Part shown: piece by piece, positions 15,219 to 22,899 of the stretch
How positions within the stretch are numbered: position 1 is the stretch's first letter
Layout: each line of letters starts with the position of its first letter
DNA from: Candidatus Gastranaerophilales bacterium HUM_9
GTDB lineage: Bacteria > Cyanobacteriota > Vampirovibrionia > Gastranaerophilales > Gastranaerophilaceae
Direction of reading: 5' to 3'
NCBI GenBank assembly: GCA_002103075.1
Contig: DABG01000018.1
Span: forward strand, 1-64,000
Length of the DNA: 64,000 nucleotides
Made by a program: the position numbers and the translations under genes
The notes under the pieces: generated by a model
The model's input: only the letters and a program-made list of their open reading frames with translations
What the model was told of the DNA's origin: nothing
The model's database searches: none

Positions 15219-17589
15219 ATTAGAAGTCATAAAGAAAGCCATCAATGTTGAAATTAAAAACAAATACATCAACATTCGTGGTAAAAAACAATATTTTGCA
15301 GATTTTATAATCTCGTATATAAGAGGTCAAATCAGAACCTCATCTATTGCTGAGCGTTGGAAAACAGTACTTGAATACTTCAAAATTTATTCAACATCAA
15401 CATATATTGAAAGAAAACGATATATAGATTTTTTTATAGAAACAATAAAACAAGAAACAAATAATAAAAAAGCATACGCAAATCAAATCAAGAACCCGTT
15501 TTCAGATGTTACATACATCAAAGGTGTTGGACCAAAAATCGCTTTATTATTACACAAGCTCGGAATTTTTACTGCTAGTGATTTATTGTTTTATTTTCCA
15601 AGAAAACATATTGACTATTCTGAACGTACCAAAATAAAAGACTTTGAGGAAGGCAAAACAATAACTGTTTTTGGACATATAAAACAAACAGAGTGCTACA
15701 TAACTCATAACGGTCTTGGAGTTGTGAAGGTAAAAATTTCTGATGAAACAGGCTCGTTTGAAATAAACTTTTTTTATGCAAAATGTACAAATTATTCCTT
15801 AGCCATAAAAAAACGATTTTTCCCAAAAGGTGCAGGAATAATTATTTCTGGAACAGTTGCGATAAATTCTTACAATGGCAAATATACTCTTAAAAACACT
15901 TCGCATTCAATTATGCCACAAGATTTTTTCAAGAGTTCAAATGACGTAAAAGAAAACTTGAACGTAGGAAGAATTGTTCCAATTTATCCATTAAGCGAAA
16001 ACCTTAATATAAAAACACTTAGAACAGCCATCAATAATGCTATTAAGATGTACAAAGATAGTATTGTTAATGTTGTGCCTGATTATTTAAGAGAAAAATA
16101 TAACCTACTTGATAAAAAAGAAGCTGTAGAACAAATCCATTTCCCTGACAATATAGAAATGCTACAAAGAGCTAAGTATAGTTTGATTTTTGAAGAATTA
16201 TTCTTAATCCAGCTTAAGCTAGCAATAATTAGAGAAACCAACCAAAAAGAAAACAAATCCTTACCTTTAGAAATCAAACGAGATGGGCTTGTGATGGACT
16301 TCATCAAGAACCTGCCGTTTGAACTAACAGGAGCTCAAAAACGAGCAGTAAACGAGATTTTAAACGATATGAACTCAACAGAACCGATGCAAAGACTTGT
16401 ACAAGGTGACGTTGGTAGTGGTAAAACAGTTGTAGCCTGCATAGCTTTGCTTGCAGCGGTTGAAAACGGATATCAAGGTGCTATAATGGCACCTACCGAA
16501 ATTCTTGCTCAACAACACTACAAAAATATGGTTAATTGGTTAACACCACTAGGTTTGAGCGTTGGATTATTTATGGGAAGTTTAAAAAAGAAACAACGTG
16601 ATGAGTTTGAAACAGGACTAAGGAATGGACAAATAAATATTGCCGTTGGGACACATTCGCTTATTCAAGAAAGAGTTGATTTTGCCAATCTTGGGGCTGT
16701 TGTAATCGATGAACAACACAGGTTTGGGGTAAAGCAACGTCTTGGACTAAGAAAAAAAGCTCAAAACCCGCAGATTTTGACAATGACAGCAACTCCAATT
16801 CCAAGAACACTTGCTATCACTATGAATGGAGATTTAGACTTAACAATAATTGATGAGCTTCCAAAAGGTAGAAAACCTGTTATAACAAAAATGGGAATAC
16901 CTAGAAAACAGACCTACCAACTTATCAGAGATGAGATTGAGGCAGGTCATCAAGCATATATTGTTTATCCATTGATTGAAGAAAGTGAAACCTTGTCTGC
17001 AAAAGCAGCGACAAAAGAAGCTGAACGATTACAATCAACTGTTTTCAGTGACTTGAGAATTGGACTTTTACACGGCAAACTTAATAATTCAGAAAAAGAA
17101 AAAGTTATGGAACAGTTTAAGAAAAAAGAATTTGACATTCTTGTATCAACAACCGTTGTAGAAGTTGGAGTTGATGTCCCTAATGCAACTGTTATCGTTA
17201 TTGAAAACGCAGAAAGATTTGGACTTTCTCAACTACACCAATTACGTGGTCGTGTAGGCAGATGTGAATTACAGTCTTATTGTATACTTAATAGTGATTC
17301 AAGAACTCCTGAAACAAAAAACAGATTGTCAGTAATGACCCAAACAAATGATGGATTCGTCATCGCAGAAAAGGATTTAGAGCTTAGAGGTCCTGGGGAA
17401 TTTTTAGGAGTACGTCAAAGTGGGTTGCCTGATTTTAAGATATCCGATATTATACGTGATGCAAAAATTCTTGAGTTGGCAAGAAATTCTGCAATCGAAT
17501 TTGTTAAAACTCATAACCTTGATGAATACCCTAATCTTAAAAACACTACAAATTTAACACTTGATGGCACTTTATTGCTCGGTGCATAA
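15211..17589 (+). CDS. recG: ATP-dependent DNA helicase RecG
   Basis: Remodels stalled replication forks and branch-migrates Holliday junctions. 792 aa: an N-terminal extension of about 95 residues (MDRLEVIKKAINVEIKNKYI) as in cyanobacterial RecG proteins, then the wedge/OB domain (KGVGPKIALLLHKLGIFTAS at about 104-123), the helicase domain with Walker A VQGDVGSGKTVVAC (about 395-408), the RecG-specific DEQH box VVIDEQHRFGVKQR (about 504-517) and TMTATPIPRTLA, and the C-terminal domain with HQLRGRVGR. The frame opens with TTG at 15211, inside the end of the cyclase gene, with GAGGT about 13 nt upstream. The coupling to an adenylate cyclase is unusual. Confidence 0.95.
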   Translation: MDRLEVIKKAINVEIKNKYINIRGKKQYFADFIISYIRGQIRTSSIAERWKTVLEYFKIYSTSTYIERKRYIDFFIETIKQETNNKKAYANQIKNPFSDVTYIKGVGPKIALLLHKLGIFTASDLLFYFPRKHIDYSERTKIKDFEEGKTITVFGHIKQTECYITHNGLGVVKVKISDETGSFEINFFYAKCTNYSLAIKKRFFPKGAGIIISGTVAINSYNGKYTLKNTSHSIMPQDFFKSSNDVKENLNVGRIVPIYPLSENLNIKTLRTAINNAIKMYKDSIVNVVPDYLREKYNLLDKKEAVEQIHFPDNIEMLQRAKYSLIFEELFLIQLKLAIIRETNQKENKSLPLEIKRDGLVMDFIKNLPFELTGAQKRAVNEILNDMNSTEPMQRLVQGDVGSGKTVVACIALLAAVENGYQGAIMAPTEILAQQHYKNMVNWLTPLGLSVGLFMGSLKKKQRDEFETGLRNGQINIAVGTHSLIQERVDFANLGAVVIDEQHRFGVKQRLGLRKKAQNPQILTMTATPIPRTLAITMNGDLDLTIIDELPKGRKPVITKMGIPRKQTYQLIRDEIEAGHQAYIVYPLIEESETLSAKAATKEAERLQSTVFSDLRIGLLHGKLNNSEKEKVMEQFKKKEFDILVSTTVVEVGVDVPNATVIVIENAERFGLSQLHQLRGRVGRCELQSYCILNSDSRTPETKNRLSVMTQTNDGFVIAEKDLELRGPGEFLGVRQSGLPDFKISDIIRDAKILELARNSAIEFVKTHNLDEYPNLKNTTNLTLDGTLLLGA

Positions 17590-17624
17590 GAAATTATGCA
17601 AGGAATTAAATTTGTAATGCGTAA

Positions 17625-18500
17625 TGCGTAATTGAATACTCGCAGGGATTCCACGCTTTCGATACAGAATATTTACAGCACGCTCTGAATGACGCACCCA
17701 GACTGTCATTCAGAGGGAGTGTAACGACCGAAGAATCCCCGGCACATGTTTGCAGGGGTCCTGAATCAAGTTCAGGACGACGTTCAGGGTTGTAGTGTCT
17801 GCGTCATGCTGAACTCGTTTCCATTACTGTCCCGAATAATTCTATTGAAAAATTTCCAAATTCAATAACTGTTTAACATTCAAGTATCAAATAAAAAGTT
17901 TAGACATTAAATGTACGTAGGGATTCCGAAACAAGTTCGGAATGACTGTTATTATTTAGTCCTAGTCACCCTGAACTCGTTTCAGGGTCTCTATAATATC
18001 TTTATAGGGATTCCACGCTTGCGTTACAAAAAAAATTACAACACGCTCTGAATGACGCACCCAGACTGTCATTCAGAGGGAGTGTAACGACCGAAGAATC
18101 CCCCGGCACATGTTTGCAGGGGTCCTGAATCAAGTTCAGGACGACGTTCAGGGTTGTAGTGTCTGCGTCATGCTGAACTCGTTTCCACTACTGTCCCGAA
18201 TAATTCTATTGAAAAATTTTCAAATTCAATAACTGTTTAACATTCAAGTATCAAATAAAAAGTTTAGACATTAAATGTACGTAGAGATTCCGAAACAAGT
18301 TCGGAATGACTGTTATTATTTAGTTCTAGTCGCCCTGAACTCGTTTCAGGGTCTCTATAACATCTTTATAGGGATTCCACGCTTGCGTTACAAAAATAAT
18401 TACAGCACGCTCTGAATGACGGTTTAAAATTATCATGGACAGTAGTGGAACTCGTTTCAGCATCCCTCTGAACATACAGAACCGTTGGTTTATGGATTTT
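17625..18500. repeat. Repeat-module array with a ~363-bp tandem duplication
   Basis: The unit starting GGGATTCCACGCTT at 17645 recurs at 18007 and again (partially) at 18371, so the period is 362-364 bp. The two full copies differ by only a handful of substitutions and single-base indels. Each copy contains the modules CACGCTCTGAATGACG, GTCATTCAGAGGGAGTGTAA, a GGTCCTGAATCAAGTTCAGG hairpin, a GATTCCGAAACAAGTTCGG hairpin and a CACCCTGAACTCGTTTCAGG hairpin. It fills the 937-bp gap after recG. There is no gene. Confidence 0.88.
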
Positions 18501-18526
18501 ATTAAGATGAGAAATCGATGAATTTA

Positions 18527-18949
18527 TTATTCAAATAGTCGTTTAATTCTTTTACCATAAGGATAAACGTATTCATATTCAATCCAATAATCACCAATTG
18601 TTAACAGATTTCCCCATATATCACGTAATGAATTAAAATTACCAATTGCTCTTAACTTATTCTCTTTATCATAATAAAACCAATGTTTACCAACCTCTTT
18701 GATTTTGCCATCTTTTCTATATTTTACCTTCATATCGCCGATGTAATCCATTTGACCATTATCTAGATATGTAACGTTCATATTACCGACTTTTATTAAT
18801 TTACCACAATTATCATATTGGAATTCAATTTCTTGTGAAGTATATTCCCATTGCTGAGTTTTGGGATTAAATTTAACATAATCTTCTTCAGCTAAACATG
18901 ATAAAGCTGTACAAAATAGAATCATTAATATAATCAATATTTTTTTCAT
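18527..18949 (-). CDS. Secreted repeat protein, unknown function
   Basis: 140 aa with signal peptide MKKILIILMILFCTALSCLA. The mature part consists of short beta-repeats of the form (I/V)G(N/D)MxVxYxxxGxIxxIG: IKVGNMNVTYLDNGQMDYIG, then GDMKVKYRKDGKIKEVG. Related units recur at the C-terminus of the neighbouring protein at 19166, so the two form a small family. AAAGGAG lies before the ATG at 18949. The fold is probably an antiparallel beta sheet with one strand pair per repeat. Function unknown. Confidence 0.75.
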   Translation of the reverse strand: MKKILIILMILFCTALSCLAEEDYVKFNPKTQQWEYTSQEIEFQYDNCGKLIKVGNMNVTYLDNGQMDYIGDMKVKYRKDGKIKEVGKHWFYYDKENKLRAIGNFNSLRDIWGNLLTIGDYWIEYEYVYPYGKRIKRLFE

Positions 18950-19040
18950 ATAAACTCCTTTTAATTATCTTACATCATTGTAACGAATATTTTATGCAAA
19001 AGGTTCAAATATAAAGAGTAAAATTTACAAATATTTATAA

Positions 19041-19169
19041 GAATTTCCTGAAAGATTTTGGAAATTTATTGATAGGGATATTTCTGTTGCTAAGAATATT
19101 GGTCGTGAGTTTGCAAAAAATCAACAATTAAAAAGATTAGGTTTGTTGATTGAAAATATTGGATATTAG
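19041..19169 (+). pseudogene. Possible gene remnant (43 codons, no start)
   Basis: A plus-strand frame from 19041 reads EFPERFWKFIDRDISVAKNI and continues GREFAKNQQLKRLGLLIENIGY to a TAG. The composition looks like a real C-terminus, but the frame is preceded by a stop and lacks a start and ribosome binding site. It overlaps the last codon of the convergent gene at 19166 by 4 nt. It may be the tail of a deleted gene. Confidence 0.3.
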
Positions 19170-19678
19170 TAACTTACATACATGTCACCAATCCTACGGA
19201 TTTTGTTACCATTATAGGTCACATATGATCCACCAATTCTATTTATTTTTGAGGTTTGTGTTTGATTACTGTTATAATTTGGGGATGTTATAGACTCTTT
19301 AAGATATGCTTTAGCTAAAGTATTGTCTTTTCTATAATATTCTATAACACCAATTCGGTTTCCATGTGCATCATAATAACGATTGATAACTGAATCAACG
19401 GTATATATAGAAATTTGTTTTATTACACTATTTGGATAACAAATATGAGAGGTTTTATAACCTTTTGGAATTATATTTAAACGAAGACCTATAATTTCAT
19501 TTTTTGTTCGCTCTATAGCTTGTTTTAATTCATTTTCTGATAACTGAACTTTTTCATTTTGTTTAACTTCATTCAAAATTATTTGTTCATAATATTGAGA
19601 TTTTGTTAAAGCATAAGTATTTGAATTCTGTGGAATTATACAAAGTAATAAAAATAAAATAATAAAAATTTTTTTCAT
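19166..19678 (-). CDS. Secreted protein with C-terminal IG-M-V-Y repeats, unknown function
   Basis: 170 aa from ATG 19678 (GAGG upstream), with signal peptide MKKIFIILFLLLCIIPQNSN. A helical region (about 25-65: YYEQIILNEVKQNEKVQLSE) is followed by a central YYDAHGNRIG segment reminiscent of YD repeats. The C-terminal pair INRIGGSYVTYNGNKIRRIG and GDMYVSY matches the repeats of the protein at 18527. A promoter-like GTTATAAT lies about 30 nt before the start. Function unknown; the shared repeats suggest both proteins act on the same surface or partner. Confidence 0.72.
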   Translation of the reverse strand: MKKIFIILFLLLCIIPQNSNTYALTKSQYYEQIILNEVKQNEKVQLSENELKQAIERTKNEIIGLRLNIIPKGYKTSHICYPNSVIKQISIYTVDSVINRYYDAHGNRIGVIEYYRKDNTLAKAYLKESITSPNYNSNQTQTSKINRIGGSYVTYNGNKIRRIGDMYVSY

Positions 19679-19774
19679 AAAAACCTCAATTTGAATCTGT
19701 TTCATTATTATAACGAATTTTGTTCATAAAAGGTTCATTTTTAAAATATATATTTACAAAGGGTAATATGATTT

Positions 19775-20335
19775 TGGGTTTGCAGGGATTCCACGCTTGC
19801 CTCAAAAGATATTAATGGTACGCTCTGAATGACGGTTAGTGTTTGCAGGGATTCCGAAATAGTCTTGAATTTACTCCACGCTCACAGAGTTTCACCTTTT
19901 GTGACGTTGTCACAGTCGGCTCAATCTGTTCGCTATCCGAACTAACTTCGTGTCGTTCGTCCGTAAATTCGCAATTCGGAATGACTGTATATATTTGGGT
20001 TTAGTCACCCTGAACTTGTTTCAGGGTCTCAAAAAAATATTTTTTGCACGTCATTACGAGGAACGGAGTGACGTGGTAATCCAGAAAAGTTTTTTATGTA
20101 CGCAGAACCGTTGGTTTATGGATTGCCACACTATCGTTGTCTTGGATTATTGTTTCACGCCTTCAAGTCATTCACTTTGTTTTACTTTGTAAAACTATCG
20201 TTCATTTTTTCGGCGTTACTTCGGCGTTCCCTCGTTTCACTCGGTCAGCCTACACAAAATCCGCCGCAATGACGGGTTAAAATTATCATGGACAGTAGTG
20301 CCGACCACTATTAATGACACCTACAATTTTAACTG
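19775..20335. repeat. Repeat-module mosaic between a secreted protein gene and prfB
   Basis: Contains GCAGGGATTCCACGCTTGC...CGCTCTGAATGACGG (about 19782-19834), a CACCCTGAACTTGTTTCAGG hairpin (about 20006-20025), and the module CGTCATTACGAGGAACGGAG...GTGACGTGGTAATCC (about 20050-20082). A long fragment (about 20140-20275: GGATTATTGTTTCACGCC, later ACACAAAATCC) also occurs, diverged, between rpsM and rpmJ at 54110-54240. A 243-nt open frame inside it is repeat-derived and is not called. Confidence 0.72.
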
Positions 20336-20339
20336 TCAA

Positions 20340-21417
20340 CTACTCTCTTGACTTCAAATAAGTTTCAATAAATCCGTCTAGGTCACCGTCCATAACAGCA
20401 TCTACATTACCAACTTCGTACCCTGTTCTATGATCTTTAACCATTTTATATGGGTGGAAAACATAAGAACGAATTTGTGAACCAAAATTGATATCAAAGT
20501 TTTCACCTTTAAGTTCAGCAAGTTTCTTTTCGTGTTCATTTTGTTTAATTTCAAGCAACTTAGAAACCAAAATTTGCATTGCATACTCTTTATTTTGGAG
20601 TTGTGAACGCTCTTGCTGACATTTTACAACAATACCTGTTGGTTTGTGCAAGATTCTAACTGCTGTTTCAACTTTATTGACATTCTGTCCACCTGCACCA
20701 CCTGAACGCATTGTATCTATTTCCAAATCTTCTGGGGGTATAATAATTGTTTTCTCTATATCAGGAATAATAGGAGAAACTTCACAAGATGCAAAACTAG
20801 TTTGACGTTTACCATTTGCATTAAATGGAGAAATCCGTACAAGTCTATGTACACCCTTTTCAGCTTTTGCGTAACCATACGCATATTTACCAGTAATTTT
20901 TATAGTAGCTGATTTGATACCAGCTTCTTCACCATCTGATTTATCTAGAAGTTCAACTTTCCAGCCTTTATTCTCTGCCCAACGGGTATACATACGAAGT
21001 AACATCTGTGTCCAATCTTGTGCATCTGTTCCACCTGCACCAGCGTTTACTGACAAAATTGCATCAGCTGAATCATATTCTCCACTAAGCATTTTTTGAA
21101 AATCAAATTTATCAAGTGCTTGTTTTAATTGTTCTAACTGATTTTCAGCATCAGTTATAAGTTCTTCATCACCCATTTCAAAAGCAACTTGAGCATCTTC
21201 TATTATTTGTGACCAATTACTGACATTTTCAATATTTTCTTTTAGTTCTCTGACTCTTTGACCAAGTTCTGATGCCAACTTCTGATTAGCCCAAACCTCA
21301 GGAAGTTGTAGTTTAGATTCTACATCATGTAACTCAGATTTTAATTTTTCTAAGTCAAAGATACTCCTTATTTTTTTCAACTCTTTCAGCTAAAATTTTT
21401 AAATCATTTATGTCCAT
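20340..21417 (-). CDS. prfB: Peptide chain release factor 2, programmed +1 frameshift
   Basis: RF2 releases peptides at UGA and UAA. The gene is in two frames: ATG 21417 opens MDINDLKILAERVEKNKEYL and meets in-frame UGA at 21355-21357. After a +1 shift on CUU, translation continues DLEKLKSELHDV to the stop at 20340, giving 358 aa. The site is the classical one: an internal Shine-Dalgarno AGGAG, then UAU CUU UGA C. RF2 motifs are intact: the SPF anticodon tripeptide in RISPFNANGKRQ and GGQ in RSGGAGGQNVNKVET. The promoter TGATATAAT ends exactly 6 nt before ATG 21417 (an in-frame ATG two codons upstream lies within that spacer), which predicts a leaderless mRNA. Reading only the downstream frame from an internal TTG would miss the real N-terminus. 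Confidence 0.96.
21354..21369 (-). promoter_or_regulatory. prfB programmed +1 frameshift signal
   Basis: On the minus strand the sequence is AAGGAGTATCTTTGAC. The AGGAG pairs with 16S rRNA 3 nt before the CUU P-site codon, UGA is the slow stop and C follows it. Low RF2 leads to more frameshifting, hence autoregulation, as known in many bacteria. Confidence 0.95.
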
Positions 21418-21423
21418 ACACAT

Positions 21424-21432
21424 ATTATATCA
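21424..21432 (-). promoter_or_regulatory. Putative leaderless promoter of prfB (TGA-TATAAT-N6-ATG)
   Basis: Minus strand TGATATAAT with the hexamer at 21424-21429 and the start codon 6 nt further on at 21417. No Shine-Dalgarno precedes the start. Confidence 0.6.
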
Positions 21433-21460
21433 TGATTGCGAATAACAATATCTAAAAAGT

Positions 21461-21492
21461 AAAAAAGCGAAGTCAAATAAATTGACTTCGCC
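21461..21492 (-). terminator. Terminator of the HU gene
   Basis: On the minus strand GGCGAAGTCAA and TTGACTTCGC form a 10-bp stem followed by TTTTTT. It separates HU from prfB. Confidence 0.88.
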
Positions 21493-21516
21493 AATAATTC
21501 TTGTGAACAAGAAGAA

Positions 21517-21789
21517 TTACTTAACTAATTCTTTGAATTTTTTACCAGCTGAGAAAGCAGGAACTGTTTTAGCAGCGATTTTCAATTCAGCACCAGTTTG
21601 TGGGTTTCTACCTGTTCTAGCAGCTCTTTTTCTAGATTCGAATGTACCGAAACCAACTAAAGTAACTTTTTTACCTTTAGCAACTGTTTTTTCAATTGTT
21701 TCTAAAGTAGCTGATAAAATATCAGAAGCTGATTTTTGAGAAACGTTAGCTTTCTTAGCGATTTCTTTTACTAATTCGTCTTTGTTCAT
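21517..21789 (-). CDS. hup: HU family DNA-binding protein
   Basis: Nucleoid-associated protein that bends DNA as a dimer. At 90 aa it is canonical: MNKDELVKEIAKKANVSQKS, the GFGTFESRKRAARTGRNPQT beta-arm region (about 47-66) and the C-terminal PAFSAGKKFKELVK. The arm contains the intercalating-proline motif RNPQTG. AAGGAG precedes the ATG, and a near-consensus promoter lies at 21851. It has its own terminator, so it is monocistronic. Confidence 0.96.
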   Translation of the reverse strand: MNKDELVKEIAKKANVSQKSASDILSATLETIEKTVAKGKKVTLVGFGTFESRKRAARTGRNPQTGAELKIAAKTVPAFSAGKKFKELVK

Positions 21790-21850
21790 AATAATCTCCT
21801 TTTTCTACACACCAGTGTTAATAACAAACACTATGTTTTCTACATTCCTT

Positions 21851-21878
21851 ATTATACATATATTTCAAGAATTTGCAA
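21851..21878 (-). promoter_or_regulatory. Promoter of the HU gene
   Basis: Minus strand TTGCAA, a 16-bp spacer, then TATAAT (21851-21856). The leader is about 55 nt and carries AAGGAG, in contrast with the leaderless genes of this window. Confidence 0.65.
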
Positions 21879-21952
21879 GCATTAAAACTCAATAATAATA
21901 AGAGCATGGGAGAATGACAGCATGCTAAACCGCATAAATACTGAATTTTAGT

Positions 21953-22828
21953 CTATTTATAATATATAGGATTTAGCTTTGCAAATTGTATATTATTGTA
22001 AAAATGAGTTAAGATTTGATAAGCATTATTACCCATTTCAGCCAAATTTTTCGCTCCATATTGAGTCATGCCAACTCCATGACCATTTGCTTTTATCTCA
22101 TCGTCATAAGATGGAACTGATTGAAGATATGGAATATCAGAGCCAAACGACTTCAAGGCAGATTTTGTTTGTCCACCAGCTGATGATGAATACATAGCAG
22201 AAATTGGTTTTTTATCATAAAGCATGACAATTCCTTCAGTTTCAAGCACTGCTTTGTTTGAAGCTTCTGATTCTGCTCTTATACCGTCATAAACTTGATC
22301 CATTTGAGTATCAACAAGGTCAAACCCTTTAGATGCGTGTTTCCCATAATTTGCTACAGCATAAGTTCTAGCTGCTATTGCTTGAGCTTTTAGTGCCTCT
22401 AATGACCAACCTGATGGCATTTCAGCAGGAAGTACACCTTGAACATAATTCTCCATACAAACATCGTTTATCACAGTTAAACTATTATTTTTATTTTGGA
22501 TACGTAAAATTCCACGATACCACTTATCTTTTGTATAAACACAAGCGTTTGAATCAAGCGGTTTTAGAACTACATCGGTTGTATGAATAGTACATTGACC
22601 GTAGTTTGAACGCACAATCATTGATGAATCACCGTTTGGTATAACCTCGTACATCAACATTTTACGAATTATACAAACTTGTTTATTTGTTTTAACATCA
22701 ATCATCTGAGCTTCCTCTGATGCTGAAACCTTGACTGATGACATATCTGTATATAACCCTATTTTTATTGCTAATACAGGTGTTATTGATATTACAAAAA
22801 ATGTTAATAAAGTTATAATTCTTTTCAT
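21953..22828 (-). CDS. SpoIID/LytB-domain protein, short form
   Basis: Probable periplasmic peptidoglycan-modifying enzyme; SpoIID is a lytic transglycosylase that acts on denuded glycan. 291 aa with signal peptide MKRIITLLTFFVISITPVLA, an N-terminal beta domain (about 22-115) and the SpoIID core: MENYVQGVLPAEMPSGWSLE (catalytic Glu in LPAEMP), LKAQAIAARTYAVAN, SSSAGGQT and the C-terminal GHGVGMTQYGAKNLAEMG. Between PYLQSVPSYDDE and GHGVGMTQ only about 6 residues remain, where larger SpoIID proteins have a long insert, so this is a compact version. GAGG precedes the ATG. It need not relate to sporulation. Confidence 0.87.
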   Translation of the reverse strand: MKRIITLLTFFVISITPVLAIKIGLYTDMSSVKVSASEEAQMIDVKTNKQVCIIRKMLMYEVIPNGDSSMIVRSNYGQCTIHTTDVVLKPLDSNACVYTKDKWYRGILRIQNKNNSLTVINDVCMENYVQGVLPAEMPSGWSLEALKAQAIAARTYAVANYGKHASKGFDLVDTQMDQVYDGIRAESEASNKAVLETEGIVMLYDKKPISAMYSSSAGGQTKSALKSFGSDIPYLQSVPSYDDEIKANGHGVGMTQYGAKNLAEMGNNAYQILTHFYNNIQFAKLNPIYYK

Positions 22829-22899
22829 AACCTCATTTTAAATCATATTAACTATTTGTATAAGGGTTAAATGGAGTATTTTTAGCTTTTTATCGTGGT

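Noticed and set aside
17645..18420. Regular repeats resembling a CRISPR array
   Set aside because: The period is about 363 bp with near-identical whole units, not short repeats with unique spacers; no cas genes are in the window.
19950..20192. 80-codon open frame (plus strand)
   Set aside because: It consists of repeat-module sequence with no ribosome binding site and odd composition.
21355..21357. In-frame UGA suggesting a recoded genetic code
   Set aside because: It lies at a classical prfB frameshift site; the other genes end at UAA, UAG or UGA normally, and RF2 itself implies UGA is a stop.
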